Positions 23,445-32,390 are shown, counted from the first letter of the stretch. The stretch is 64,000 bases of DNA from a bacterium (GCA_029990205.1 JAPEKQ010000008.1:35448-99447), one strand, 5' to 3'. Program-made: numbers and translations. Notes: generated by a model from the letters alone, not told the origin.

Positions 23445-24976
23445 GGCAGCACCTCCCTGACGTCGGCATCGGCAAAGAGCTCGCCGCCGTCGTCGGGCTG
23501 GCGGTCGGTCTCGTCGCGGCCGGAGTCGGCTCCACCACCGCGACCGGTTCCACCATCACGCCCCGCCCCACCGCCGTGTCCTGACCCGCCGGTGCGGCGG
23601 CGCCTGCGCGGCGACAGGAGTTCGTCGATGGCCTGCCGGACGTGTCCGACCTCGAGGAGTTCGACACCCTTGGGCCGCTCCGCCTTCGAGAGCGCGGATC
23701 TCGGGAGCACGATGCGCTTGTACCCGAGTCGCGACGCCTCCTGCGCGCGTCTGCCGGCGAGCGCGACCGTCCGCACCTCGCCGCCGAGACCGATCTCGCC
23801 GAACACACACGTCGTCGGTTCGATCACGACGTCCCAGTAGCTCGAGGCGACCGCGAGCGCGATGCCGAGATCGGCCGCGGGCTCCTCGATCCGGACGCCG
23901 CCGGCGATGTTGACGAAGACGTCCCGGTTCCCGAGACTCAGACCCGCTCTGCGCTCGAGGACCGCGAGGACGAGCGGAAGCCGCTTCCTGTCGATCCCGG
24001 CGCTCGACCGCTGCGGCGTGGCGTAGCTGGTCAGCCCGGTGAGCGACTGGATCTCGAGCATCAGCGCGCGCGTCCCCTCGATGCTCGCGATGACGGCCGA
24101 ACCGGAGACGGGATCTCGATCCTGCGCGACGAACAGGCTCGACGGATCGGTCACCTCGGCGAGACCGAGACCGGTCATCTCGAAGACGCCGATCTCATCA
24201 GTCGACCCGAACCGGTTCTTGACGGCGCGGAGAATGCGGTACGGCAGACGCTTGTCGCCTTCGAAGTAGAGCACCGTATCGACCATGTGCTCGAGAATGC
24301 GCGGTCCGGCGATAGCGCCCTGCTTCGTGACGTGACCGACGATGAAGACCGGCACGCCGCTCTCCTTCGCGTATCGGACGAGCGCCGCTGCCGACTCGCG
24401 AATCTGGGAGACGCTTCCCGGCGAACCGGTGATGTCGCTTGTGAACACCGTCTGGATGGAATCGAGAATGAGGACGCCGGGCGGCGTCGCCGACGCGGTC
24501 TCTATGATGCGGTGGACGTCTGTCTCGGTGAAGACCGAGACCAGCGGCGACTCGACGCCGAGCCTCCGCGCGCGCATCCGGATCTGCGCGGCCGACTCCT
24601 CGCCGCTGACGTAGAGCACGGCCTCGCCCGAACGGGCGATCGCGTCGCTCATCTGCAGGAGTATGGTCGACTTGCCGATGCCGGGGTCGCCCCCAACGAG
24701 CACGACCGCCCCCGCGACGATACCGCCGCCGAGCGTCCGGTCGAGTTCACCGATACCGGTAGGCAGCCGCTCCTCTCGCGACTCCCCGATGTCCGTGAGC
24801 CGGACGGGAGGATCGGAGACCGGCCGCTTCCTGGCCGCCGCCTGCTTCGACCGCGGACCGGTGGCGACCTCTTGCTCGACCATCGTGTTCCAGGCGCCAC
24901 AGCCCGGACACCTGCCGTGCCACTTCGGCGATTCGTGACCGCAGTCGCCGCAGAAGAACACCGTTTTCTTCTTCAC
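23441..24976 (-). CDS. radA: DNA repair protein RadA/Sms
   Basis: 511 residues; ATPase that promotes branch migration in recombination. It has an N-terminal C4 zinc finger (FFCGDCGHESPKWHGRCPGC), Walker A VLVGGDPGIGKSTILLQ, Walker B GVLILDSIQTVF and the RadA-specific LRAVKNRFGSTDEIGVFEM. The C-terminal Lon-protease-like domain includes VFVNIAGGVRIEEPAADLGIA. A long Arg/Gly-rich low-complexity tail (about 453-511) follows, beyond the usual end near 450-460. Start is GTG with GGAGGTGA upstream. Confidence 0.96.
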   Translation of the reverse strand: MKKKTVFFCGDCGHESPKWHGRCPGCGAWNTMVEQEVATGPRSKQAAARKRPVSDPPVRLTDIGESREERLPTGIGELDRTLGGGIVAGAVVLVGGDPGIGKSTILLQMSDAIARSGEAVLYVSGEESAAQIRMRARRLGVESPLVSVFTETDVHRIIETASATPPGVLILDSIQTVFTSDITGSPGSVSQIRESAAALVRYAKESGVPVFIVGHVTKQGAIAGPRILEHMVDTVLYFEGDKRLPYRILRAVKNRFGSTDEIGVFEMTGLGLAEVTDPSSLFVAQDRDPVSGSAVIASIEGTRALMLEIQSLTGLTSYATPQRSSAGIDRKRLPLVLAVLERRAGLSLGNRDVFVNIAGGVRIEEPAADLGIALAVASSYWDVVIEPTTCVFGEIGLGGEVRTVALAGRRAQEASRLGYKRIVLPRSALSKAERPKGVELLEVGHVRQAIDELLSPRRRRRTGGSGHGGGAGRDGGTGRGGGADSGRDETDRQPDDGGELFADADVREVLP

Positions 24977-24995
24977 GCGTCACCTCCCCGCCTCA

Positions 24996-25046
24996 CCATC
25001 CCGTCATCGTGGAACAGCCATCGCCCCGTCATCATGGAGCGGCCAT
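24996..25046. repeat. Imperfect tandem repeat between radA and mlaD
   Basis: Two approximately 25-bp copies with core CCGTCATC(A/G)TGGA lie head to tail in the 85-bp gap. No gene or hairpin is evident. Possibly slippage-derived, or a binding site for a dimeric factor. Confidence 0.4.
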
Positions 25047-25061
25047 TGCGGCGGCCCTGGA

Positions 25062-25928
25062 CTAAAAGATCGAGAACGCCACGAAGCTCTTCGGGTTCTC
25101 GCTGATGCGCGCGACGAGCTCTCGGAGTTCCTTGACCGTCGCCAGGAACTCATCGTGCGCCTCGTCCTCGGTGATCAGCTTGCCGAGCGTCCCCTCGCCG
25201 CTCTCGACACGCGTGATGATCGTGTCGAGCGACGCCGAGACGGTCTCGAGCCGACCGGCCACTTCGACGAACGACTCTGACGCCTCGGCCATCGAATCGA
25301 TGGCGTCCGCCGCCGGGTCGCGCTTCATCTCGACGAAGTCCCGCACGTCGGCGGTCATGGCCTTCAGGTCAACCAGCGCCTCGTTGAGACTGACGGTCGC
25401 CTGCTCAGCGTTCGACATCGTCCGGCGCACCTGCTCCTTGCCCTCGGTATCGTTGAGGATCTCGTCGGCCGCGCGGAGAACCTTGCGAATCTCGGTCAGC
25501 GCGTCGCCCATCTCACTGACGACGTCGTTCATGCTCTTCTCGTTCGTGCCCAGAATGGCGGTTCCCGGCTCGATGTAGACGGAGCTGGTTCCGGGCCGGA
25601 CACCGACGTGCCTTGACCCGAGGAAGCCGTAGCTCCCGACCGCGATCCGGGAATCCACGGGTATGAGTATGTCCGGTTCGACGCTGAGCGCTGCGCGCAC
25701 GTACCCGTTCTCCACGAGCGTCAGACTCTTGACCGCGCCCGCCTCCAACCCCGCCACCGTCACCTTGTCTCCCGGATTGAGTCCGCCGACCTCACGGAAC
25801 ATCACATCGAACGAGTAGCGGTCGTCGCCGAACGTCGCGCCGCTCAGCCAGAGGATGCCGACGACCAGCAACACGATGCAGATCGTCAGCATCATGCCGA
25901 CGCGTACCTCGTTTCCTCGTTGTGCCAT
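25062..25928 (-). CDS. mlaD: MCE/MlaD-family substrate-binding protein of a lipid ABC transporter
   Basis: 288 residues. An N-terminal membrane anchor (about 9-30, VGMMLTICIVLLVVGILWLS) is followed by the MCE domain (about 38-115: FREVGGLNPGDKVTVAGLEAG...SYGFLGSRHVGV). A long helical periplasmic region from about 130 to 280 (VVSEMGDALTEIRKVL onwards) follows and may form the hydrophobic tunnel or needle seen in longer MCE proteins. It works with MlaE and MlaF encoded just upstream to move phospholipids between inner and outer membranes. It ends in a hydrophobic FVAFSIF. Confidence 0.9.
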   Translation of the reverse strand: MAQRGNEVRVGMMLTICIVLLVVGILWLSGATFGDDRYSFDVMFREVGGLNPGDKVTVAGLEAGAVKSLTLVENGYVRAALSVEPDILIPVDSRIAVGSYGFLGSRHVGVRPGTSSVYIEPGTAILGTNEKSMNDVVSEMGDALTEIRKVLRAADEILNDTEGKEQVRRTMSNAEQATVSLNEALVDLKAMTADVRDFVEMKRDPAADAIDSMAEASESFVEVAGRLETVSASLDTIITRVESGEGTLGKLITEDEAHDEFLATVKELRELVARISENPKSFVAFSIF

Positions 25929-25943
25929 CTCTCGCCTCCGCGC

Positions 25944-26744
25944 CTAGAAACTGACGGTGAAATCGGGCTCGGGCCTGTCGCGATTCGCTTGGCCTCGGGC
26001 GATGAAGTTCCTCACAGCTTCGTGCTCGGTGCTCATCAGCTCGTCGGTCGTCCCGACGAACTCGACCCGGCCGTCAACGACGAGCGCAACGCGGTCTCCG
26101 ATGAAGGTCGCGCTGTGGAGATCGTGCGTCACGACGATCGACGTCGCGCCGAGCTCCTTCTGCGTGTCGCGGATGAGCTCGTTGATCTGCTCGGCCATGA
26201 TGGGGTCGAGCCCGGTCGTGGGCTCGTCGTACAGAATGACGTCCGGGTCGAGCGCGATCGCCCGGGCGAGCGCCACGCGCTTCTTCATCCCGCCGGAGAT
26301 CTCCGACGGCCTCAGATGCGCGATCCCTCCGAGCCCGACGAGGGTGAGCTTCTCCTCCACGAGCTTCGAGAGCTCCTCGCCCCGCGTTCCCCAGTGCTCG
26401 AACGCCGGCAGACCGACGTTCTCTCCGACCGTCATCGAATCGAACAGCGCCGCCCCCTGGAAGACCATTCCGAAGTTCTTTCGGACCTCGTTGAGCTCGG
26501 GCGCGAGCATCTCGAAGATGTTCTCGCCCCGGTAGTCGACCCGTCCGCTGTCGGGATACATCAATGCGATGATGTGCTTGAGCAGGACGCTCTTCCCGCA
26601 TCCGGACGCGCCGAGGATCACGAGCGTCTCCCCCTCGAAGACATCGAAGGTCACGCCGCGGAGCACGTGGTTGCTGCCGAACGACTTGTGAAGGTCGTCG
26701 ACGTGGATGAACGAGCCGTCTTTCCAGTTGATCCCGTTGATCAT
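25944..26744 (-). CDS. mlaF: ABC transporter ATPase MlaF (lipid transport)
   Basis: About 266 residues. Walker A is LVILGASGCGKSVLLKHI, and the Q loop is GMVFQGAALFDSMTV, typical of Mla/Mkl ATPases. The signature is EISGGMKKRVALARA, Walker B is DVILYDEPTTGLDP, and the switch His is in SIVVTHDLHSA. It powers MlaE. The ATG at 26744 overlaps the mlaE stop (ATGA); longer readings of this frame would shadow mlaE. No MlaB (STAS) gene is seen in the operon. Confidence 0.95.
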   Translation of the reverse strand: MINGINWKDGSFIHVDDLHKSFGSNHVLRGVTFDVFEGETLVILGASGCGKSVLLKHIIALMYPDSGRVDYRGENIFEMLAPELNEVRKNFGMVFQGAALFDSMTVGENVGLPAFEHWGTRGEELSKLVEEKLTLVGLGGIAHLRPSEISGGMKKRVALARAIALDPDVILYDEPTTGLDPIMAEQINELIRDTQKELGATSIVVTHDLHSATFIGDRVALVVDGRVEFVGTTDELMSTEHEAVRNFIARGQANRDRPEPDFTVSF

Positions 26745-27523
26745 GGGAATATGATCCCGTAGATGAGTGTCGTCAGGATGTAGTCGCCGATGAGAATGAG
26801 CACGCAGCTGGCCACGACCGCGCGCGTCGCCGCCCGTCCGACGCCGACCGCGCCGCCCGCCGCCTGGAGTCCCGCGGTGCAGCCCATCAGCGCGATGATC
26901 CCGCCGAACGCGCACGCCTTGATCAGACCGCCAAGAACATCGCCCGCGTAGAACATCGTCCTCATGCCGTCGATGAACACCTTCGCCGAGACATCGAGCG
27001 CCACGCCGGCCACCACGAACCCGCCTCCGATGGCGAGGATGTCCGCGATGACGGTCAGCGCAGGCAGCATGACGAGCCCGGCGACGAGCCTGGGCATCAC
27101 GAGATAGCGATGCGGGTCGATCGCCATCGCTTCCATCGCGTCGATCTGCTCGGTGACACGCATCGTCCCGAGTTCGGCGGCAATGGACGCGCCCACGCGC
27201 CCACCGACGACGAGCGCCGTGAGCACGGGTCCGAGTTCGATCACGACGGACTTGAAGATGGCCGTGCCGAGATAGGCCTTCGGCAGAAATTCCTTGAGCT
27301 GATAGGAGACCTGAACCGCCGCGACCGCACCGGTGAAGACCGAAGTGATGATGACAAGCGGCAGTGAATCGATGCCGAACTGACGCATCTGCTCGAAGAT
27401 GAGGCCGACCGAGCGCCCGAGACGCCTGACCGAGAGGATGGCGCGCCACAGAACGATGCCCGCGCGTCCGACGACACGGAACACGTCCAACGCCGACTTG
27501 CCCAGCTTCGCGAAGAAGTCCAT
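26741..27523 (-). CDS. mlaE: ABC transporter permease MlaE
   Basis: 260 residues with five to six helices. The amphipathic N-terminus FFAKLGKSALDVFRVVGRAG precedes the MlaE core: SVFTGAVAAVQVSYQLKEFL, IELGPVLTALVVGGRVGASI and the cytoplasmic coupling helix ELGTMRVTEQIDAMEAMAID. It forms the membrane dimer of the phospholipid transporter with MlaF and MlaD. It starts four bases after the dnaB stop, so the transporter is embedded in the replication/repair operon. Confidence 0.95.
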   Translation of the reverse strand: MDFFAKLGKSALDVFRVVGRAGIVLWRAILSVRRLGRSVGLIFEQMRQFGIDSLPLVIITSVFTGAVAAVQVSYQLKEFLPKAYLGTAIFKSVVIELGPVLTALVVGGRVGASIAAELGTMRVTEQIDAMEAMAIDPHRYLVMPRLVAGLVMLPALTVIADILAIGGGFVVAGVALDVSAKVFIDGMRTMFYAGDVLGGLIKACAFGGIIALMGCTAGLQAAGGAVGVGRAATRAVVASCVLILIGDYILTTLIYGIIFP

Positions 27524-27526
27524 CGA

Positions 27527-28918
27527 CTAGAGGTCCTCGAACGGTTCGTCAGGACGCATCGCCAGGTTCTCGAACCTGGTGCACTCGGACCGGAACGCCA
27601 GCTTCACGGTCCCGGTCGGACCGTTTCTCTGCTTCCCGATGATGATCTCGGCCAGTCCCTGGTTCTCAGGTGTACGCTCATACTGCTCGCCGCGATAGAC
27701 GAACATCACGACGTCCGCGTCCTGCTCGATCGCGCCCGACTCGCGGAGGTCCGAGAGGATCGGACGCCGGTCGCCGCCCCGCTGCTCCACCGCCCTCGAG
27801 AGCTGCGAGAGCGCGAGCACCGGAACCTGAAGCTCCTTGGCGAGCGCCTTGAGCGAACGCGAGATCTCCGAGATCTCCTGCTGGCGGTTCTCGACACGGC
27901 CCGTGCCGCGCATGAGCTGCATATAGTCCACGATCAGAACGCCGACATCAACCTCGGCCTTGAGACGTCGCGCCTTCGAGCGCATCTCGAGGACCGTCAT
28001 CGCGGGCGTGTCGTCGATGTAGATGGCCGCCTCGGAGAGCTGCCCCGCCGCCGTCGTGAGACTCGACCAGTGCCGGTCGGCCAGATATCCGGTGCGGAGC
28101 TTGTGCGCGTCAACGTGAGCCTCGCTGCAGAGCATGCGCTGGACAAGCTGCTCCTTGCCCATCTCGAGGCTGAAGATGGCCACCGGCGTGTTGTGCTTGA
28201 CCGCCGCGTTCGCGGTGATGTTGAGCGCGAACGCCGTCTTCCCCATCGAGGGACGACCGGCGATGATGACGAGATCGGACGGCTGGAAACCGGAGGTCAG
28301 CTTGTCGAGGTCATCAAATCCGGAGCCGATACCGGTGACGTGCTCCTTCTTGTCGTAGAGCTCCTGGATGACTTCGAAGCTGTGCTTGAGGATCTCGCGC
28401 ATCGGCATGAAATCGCGACGGACCCGCGACTGCGAGATGTCGAAGATCATGTTCTCGGCGCGGTCGAGGATCTCCGCGGCGTCGCCGCCCGCGTCGTACG
28501 CCTCCTGCACGACCTCGGTCGCGGTGGTGATGAGTCTGCGGAGCACCGCCTTCTCGAGGACGATCTTCGCGTGGTAGCGGACGTTCGCAGCGGTCGGGAC
28601 GCTGCCCAGGATCGTCGAGAGGTACGCGGCGCCGCCGACATCGTCGAGCTCCTTCTTCCGCTTGAGCTCCTGCGTCAGCGTCACGAGGTCGACGGCCTCG
28701 CTCTTCTGGAACAGGTCCATGATGGCCTGGAAGATCTTCCGGTGTCCCGGGCTGTAGAACGACTCGGCCGTCAGGAGCTCGGCTCCCGCTCCGATCGCTT
28801 CCATATCGAGCATCATCGCGCCGAGCACCGCGACCTCGGCCTCGTGGGCCTGCGGCGGCACACGGTCTCCGGCGACCTTCGTCCCCGTCGTTCGCGCCCT
28901 CTCACTGACTGTCGCCAT
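27527..28918 (-). CDS. dnaB: Replicative DNA helicase DnaB
   Basis: 463 residues, hexameric 5'-3' helicase of the replisome. The N-terminal domain includes PPQAHEAEVAVLGAMMLD. The RecA-like domain has Walker A LVIIAGRPSMGKTAFALNI, Walker B GVLIVDYMQLM, and ALSQLSRAVEQRGGDRRPILSDLRESGAIEQDADVV with the arginine finger and sensor residues. The end is GTVKLAF, typical of DnaB. No intein is present. The ATG at 28918 has a GGAGG site. Confidence 0.97.
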   Translation of the reverse strand: MATVSERARTTGTKVAGDRVPPQAHEAEVAVLGAMMLDMEAIGAGAELLTAESFYSPGHRKIFQAIMDLFQKSEAVDLVTLTQELKRKKELDDVGGAAYLSTILGSVPTAANVRYHAKIVLEKAVLRRLITTATEVVQEAYDAGGDAAEILDRAENMIFDISQSRVRRDFMPMREILKHSFEVIQELYDKKEHVTGIGSGFDDLDKLTSGFQPSDLVIIAGRPSMGKTAFALNITANAAVKHNTPVAIFSLEMGKEQLVQRMLCSEAHVDAHKLRTGYLADRHWSSLTTAAGQLSEAAIYIDDTPAMTVLEMRSKARRLKAEVDVGVLIVDYMQLMRGTGRVENRQQEISEISRSLKALAKELQVPVLALSQLSRAVEQRGGDRRPILSDLRESGAIEQDADVVMFVYRGEQYERTPENQGLAEIIIGKQRNGPTGTVKLAFRSECTRFENLAMRPDEPFEDL

Positions 28919-28928
28919 GCTGCCTCCG

Positions 28929-29876
28929 TTAGCCCCGGTCGTACTCCCTCCGAATGCGGAGGAAGTCCTCCCACATCGGCCGCTTGTACTTCGGGTCGCG
29001 AAGCGCCGCGGCCGGGTGGTAGGTCGGTATGACTTTGATGTCGCGATGCCGGTACACCTTGCCCCGAAGACTCCCCATCGAACTCCTCATCCCGAGGAGC
29101 GTCTGCGTCGCGGGGAGACCAAGGGTGCAGATGATGCGCGGTTCGATCAGCGCGATCTGCCGCGCGAGGAACGGCACGCACGACTCGATCTCATTGGTCA
29201 GCGGCGTGCGGTTGTTCGGCGGCCGGCACTTGATGATGTTGGCGATGTAGACCTCATCCCGCTCGAACTCGGCGGCGGCGAGGATCTTGTCGAGAAGCTC
29301 TCCCGCGCGACCGACGAACGGAACGCCCTGAAGGTCCTCGTTCTTCCCGGGTCCCTCTCCGATGAACATCAGGTCGGCGGTGGGACTGCCGGCTCCGAAG
29401 ACGACGTTCGTTCGCGTTGCCGCCAGCTCGCAGGCCTCGCAGGCCGAAACGAGCTTCGAGACGCAGTCGAGGTTGGTGCAGCGGTCGACGGGTGTCTTCT
29501 CGACGAACATGTCTCGCTCGCCTTCGGCAGCGCCGAGCGCGAGTTGGATGTCGATGAAGTCGACGTCCGGGAGCGCCGCCGCCTTCGCCCTGACGGAGTC
29601 CGGGTCGGCGGTCGCCGCCGCCGGCTGGCTCGCAGGTGCCGCGGTGGCGGGGTTCGGCGCCGCGTTCGCGGGTGCGGGTTTCGCCGGTGCGGGCTTCGCG
29701 GGTGCGGGCTTCGGCGCCGGCGGCCGCGCGGCTGCCGCGCTGATGACGCGCTCGCCCCGGATGAGGTCGGCGGTCTCGCTCGAGAGGATGAGCTCGTCCT
29801 CCCCAGACTCCTTGATCTGGCGAAGATACCGCGCCGCCAGCTCGCCCGGCGAGCCCTGTCCCGGATCACGCGCCAT
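28929..29876 (-). CDS. Uracil-DNA glycosylase, family 4 ([4Fe-4S] type) with a Pro/Ala-rich N-terminal extension
   Basis: 315 residues; removes uracil from DNA. Four cysteines fit the iron-sulfur ligands: C146 and C149 (ACEACEL), C217 (IIKCRPPNNRTP) and C233 (ESCVPFL). Motif A is FIGEGPGKNEDLQGVPFVGRAG and the later catalytic segment is IPTYHPAAALR (H287). About 125 residues precede the usual start of the family: a helical segment, a PAPAK/PAPAN low-complexity linker (53-80), and a second helical piece. It overlaps the end of coaBC by 11 bases. Confidence 0.92.
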   Translation of the reverse strand: MARDPGQGSPGELAARYLRQIKESGEDELILSSETADLIRGERVISAAAARPPAPKPAPAKPAPAKPAPANAAPNPATAAPASQPAAATADPDSVRAKAAALPDVDFIDIQLALGAAEGERDMFVEKTPVDRCTNLDCVSKLVSACEACELAATRTNVVFGAGSPTADLMFIGEGPGKNEDLQGVPFVGRAGELLDKILAAAEFERDEVYIANIIKCRPPNNRTPLTNEIESCVPFLARQIALIEPRIICTLGLPATQTLLGMRSSMGSLRGKVYRHRDIKVIPTYHPAAALRDPKYKRPMWEDFLRIRREYDRG

Positions 29877-31128
29877 CGCTCGACTCCCACCCGAGTTCGT
29901 CGACCGTCGTCGACAGGATGATATCAGCCAGGTCGACCTTCGTCACGAGGCCGGGCGCCAGCTCCTTGCCCGAACGCGTGATGATGGTCGCCACGTTGGT
30001 CTCGACGTCGAACCCGGCGCCGACGTCGCGCGGGTTGTTGACCACGACGAGATCGAGCCCCTTCGACTCGAGCTTCTTCCGTCCCTCCGCCAGTTCGTCG
30101 CTCGTCTCGAGAGCGAACCCGACCACCCCCTGACCCTGGCGCTTCGTGCCCGCGAAGGTCGTGAGGATGTCGGGGGTTCTCTCGAGCGCGACCGTCAGCG
30201 TCTCGGCGGACTTCTTGATCTTCTCAACGGAGGCGTCCACCGGAGCGTAGTCCGCCGGGGCGGCCGCCATGACGAGCAGGTCGGCGTCCCGCGCCGCATC
30301 CATCACGGCGTCCCGCATCTCGAGCGTCGTCTCGACCCGGATGAAGGTCACGCCATCCGGAGTCTCGAGCGACGTCGGACCGGACACGAGCGTCACGGTC
30401 GCGCCGCGCGCCATCGCGCGCTCCGCCAGAGCATATCCCATCCTCCCGCTGGACCGGTTGCCGATGAAGCGCACGGGATCGAGCGCCTCGCGGGTCGGAC
30501 CCGCCGTCACGACGATCGATCTCCCCTCGAGGTCCTGCGGCGGGGCCAGCATCTCAAGAGCGAGGTCGACGATGGCGTCGGTGTCGGCGAGACGCCCCTT
30601 CCCTACGGCGCCGCTTGCCAGTCGTCCCGTCTCAGCCTCGACGATGACGACACCGCGTGCTCGAAGCGTCTCAACGTTGGCCGTCACCGCGTCCGACTCC
30701 ATCATGTGAACGTTCATCGCGGGAGCGACGATGACCGGGCACGTCATCGCCATAAGCTCCGTCGAGAGGAAGTCGTCGGCCACGCCGGTCGCCATCTTCC
30801 CGATGATGTTCGCGGAGGCCGGCGCGATGATCGCGAGGTCGGCCGCCTCGGCGAGGTGGATGTGACGAAGCCGCTCGCCGCCGGACACCGCTTCTTCCAC
30901 GGGCCGGACGCCGCGCTTCGTCTCCGGGAACATTTCGACGATGACCTGATTGCCCGAGAGGGTCTCGAAGGTCAGCGGGGCGATGAACCTGGTGGCGTTC
31001 GCGGTCATAGCGACGACCACGTTGGCGCCGGACGCCACCAGTCTGGTGACGATGTGCGGGGCCTTGAACGCGGCGATGCTGCCGGTGACCCCGAGGACGA
31101 TCGTCTTTCCGCTGAGTGGAACTCCCAT
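29866..31128 (-). CDS. coaBC: Bifunctional phosphopantothenoylcysteine decarboxylase/synthetase
   Basis: 420 residues, coenzyme A biosynthesis. The CoaC flavoprotein half (about 1-190) has GVTGSIAAFKAPHI, the active-site His in HIHLAEAADLAIIAPASANI, and CPVIVAPAMNVHM. The CoaB half (about 200-400) has IVVTAGPTREALDPVRFIGN, SSGRMGYALA, AAPADYAP and VVNNPRDVGAGF. It lies downstream of rpoZ, as in many bacteria. Confidence 0.96.
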   Translation of the reverse strand: MGVPLSGKTIVLGVTGSIAAFKAPHIVTRLVASGANVVVAMTANATRFIAPLTFETLSGNQVIVEMFPETKRGVRPVEEAVSGGERLRHIHLAEAADLAIIAPASANIIGKMATGVADDFLSTELMAMTCPVIVAPAMNVHMMESDAVTANVETLRARGVVIVEAETGRLASGAVGKGRLADTDAIVDLALEMLAPPQDLEGRSIVVTAGPTREALDPVRFIGNRSSGRMGYALAERAMARGATVTLVSGPTSLETPDGVTFIRVETTLEMRDAVMDAARDADLLVMAAAPADYAPVDASVEKIKKSAETLTVALERTPDILTTFAGTKRQGQGVVGFALETSDELAEGRKKLESKGLDLVVVNNPRDVGAGFDVETNVATIITRSGKELAPGLVTKVDLADIILSTTVDELGWESSDGA

Positions 31129-31140
31129 GATCTCGAAGCG

Positions 31141-31377
31141 CTACTTCGCGCCGTCCTCCTCCTCCGTCTCAACCACCCTGTGCTCCTTGGCGATGTCGTA
31201 CTCCACGTTGCCGTCGGTGACCATCTTGATCGCGAGCGACGTCACCTTGGCGTCCGGGTCCTGCCTGTCGGACGGCGTCATCGCATGGAGCCGCCGTGCG
31301 ACCTTGGCCGCCAGGATGGCGGCGAGGTACTCGTTCTTCACGGTCTTGAGCATCTCTCGCTTCTTGAGAGGTTCCAT
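31141..31377 (-). CDS. rpoZ: RNA polymerase omega subunit
   Basis: 78 residues. The conserved omega core is seen in KTVKNEYLAAILAAKVARRL and KVTSLAIKMVTDGNVEYDI, followed by an acidic end ETEEEDGAK. It stabilises the beta' subunit. The ATG at 31377 overlaps the gmk stop by one base (TGATG). The gmk-rpoZ-coaBC order is common and supports the call. Confidence 0.92.
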   Translation of the reverse strand: MEPLKKREMLKTVKNEYLAAILAAKVARRLHAMTPSDRQDPDAKVTSLAIKMVTDGNVEYDIAKEHRVVETEEEDGAK

Positions 31378-32051
31378 CAGCTTCTCCTGTTCTCTGTCTC
31401 GCCGCTCTCCGCGGCGCCGCCACACTCTGTGGCGCGTTCGCCACGTTCTGTGGCGCGTTCGCCACGTTCCGTGGCGCGTTCGCCATCGCGCGCGGCGCGC
31501 TCGGCATCGATGATACCGCGCACCTCCTCGACGGCCTTGTCCAGATCATCGTTGGTCACACTGTGGTCGTAGCGCTCGGCCACCTCGAGCTCACCGTGCG
31601 CGTTCCTGAGTCGTGTCTCGATGACGTCCGCGCTGTCGGTCGCGCGCCCCCGGAGCCTGTCCTCGAGTTCGTCGTGAGACGGCGGGTGGATGAAGATCAG
31701 CAGCGACTCCGGGAAGGCGTCGCGCATCTGCATCCCGCCCTGCACGTCGAGGTCCATGATGACGTCCAGCCCCGCCTGCGTCGTCTCGCGAATGACGCTC
31801 TTCCTCGTACCGTAGCTGTACCCATGCACAAGAGCGTACTCCGCAAGCTCCCCCGCCGCGACCAGGTCGGCAAACTCCTCCTCAGAGACGAACTCGTAGT
31901 GTTCCCCGTCGGTCTCGCCACGGCGCGGCGGCCGCGTCGTCACCGACACGGAATACGAGAGGAGCGGGTCGCTTGCCAGGAGCTCCCGTGTAACGGTCGT
32001 CTTGCCGACACCGGAAGGACCGGAGATCACGATCGGGAATGCCTGTCGCAC
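31377..32051 (-). CDS. gmk: Guanylate kinase with a repetitive C-terminal tail
   Basis: 224 residues; phosphorylates GMP to GDP. P-loop is VISGPSGVGKTTVTREL; the GMP-binding region is SVTTRPPRRGETDGEHYEFVS; later DLDVQGGMQM and the lid EDRLRGRATDSADVIETRLRNA. The enzyme domain is complete by about residue 188. The rest is a hydrophilic tail built from three GERATE(R/C) repeats encoded by a 21-bp tandem repeat. Typical Gmk is 190-210 residues. Confidence 0.95.
   Translation of the reverse strand: MRQAFPIVISGPSGVGKTTVTRELLASDPLLSYSVSVTTRPPRRGETDGEHYEFVSEEEFADLVAAGELAEYALVHGYSYGTRKSVIRETTQAGLDVIMDLDVQGGMQMRDAFPESLLIFIHPPSHDELEDRLRGRATDSADVIETRLRNAHGELEVAERYDHSVTNDDLDKAVEEVRGIIDAERAARDGERATERGERATERGERATECGGAAESGETENRRS
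31420..31482. repeat. Three tandem 21-bp repeats in the end of gmk
   Basis: Copies at 31420-31440, 31441-31461 and 31462-31482 differ at only one to two positions. Each holds an internal CCAC...GTGG inverted repeat, and together they encode the repeated heptapeptide GERATER. Confidence 0.85.
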
Positions 32052-32089
32052 GTCACCTCTCCCACCTGCGAAGTCCGCGCTCGAAGGCG

Positions 32090-32356
32090 CTAGCTCTCAT
32101 CCTGCGCATCGAGACCCTCGAGGCGCTGTGTGATCGTCTCGGCCGCGATGGCCGAAAGGATGACGTGGTCACTGTCAGTCACGATGACGGCCCGCGTCCG
32201 GCGCCCCTGCGTCGCATCGACGAGCTTGCCCGTCTCGCGCGCGTAGTCCTTCATGCGCTTGACCGGCGCCGAGCCCGGCGTAACGATGGCGACCACACGG
32301 TCGCGCGCAACGACGTTCCCGAACCCGATGTTGAGCAGTGCGCTCACGACAGCCAT
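32090..32356 (-). CDS. remA: RemA-like regulatory protein (DUF370/YlzA family)
   Basis: 88 residues: [21 protein letters not shown]...[20 protein letters not shown] is the whole DUF370 domain. In Bacillus RemA activates extracellular-matrix genes by binding DNA. Here it lies between yicC and gmk, a position conserved across many phyla. A role in controlling the neighbouring polysaccharide operon is an open possibility only. Confidence 0.88.
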   Translation of the reverse strand: MAVVSALLNIGFGNVVARDRVVAIVTPGSAPVKRMKDYARETGKLVDATQGRRTRAVIVTDSDHVILSAIAAETITQRLEGLDAQDES

Positions 32357-32390
32357 CTCCCATCATGCGGTCGCCGGCCCGGCGGCCGCG

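Noticed and set aside
31420..31482. CRISPR-like or regulatory repeat array
   Set aside because: Units abut without spacers and lie in frame within gmk.
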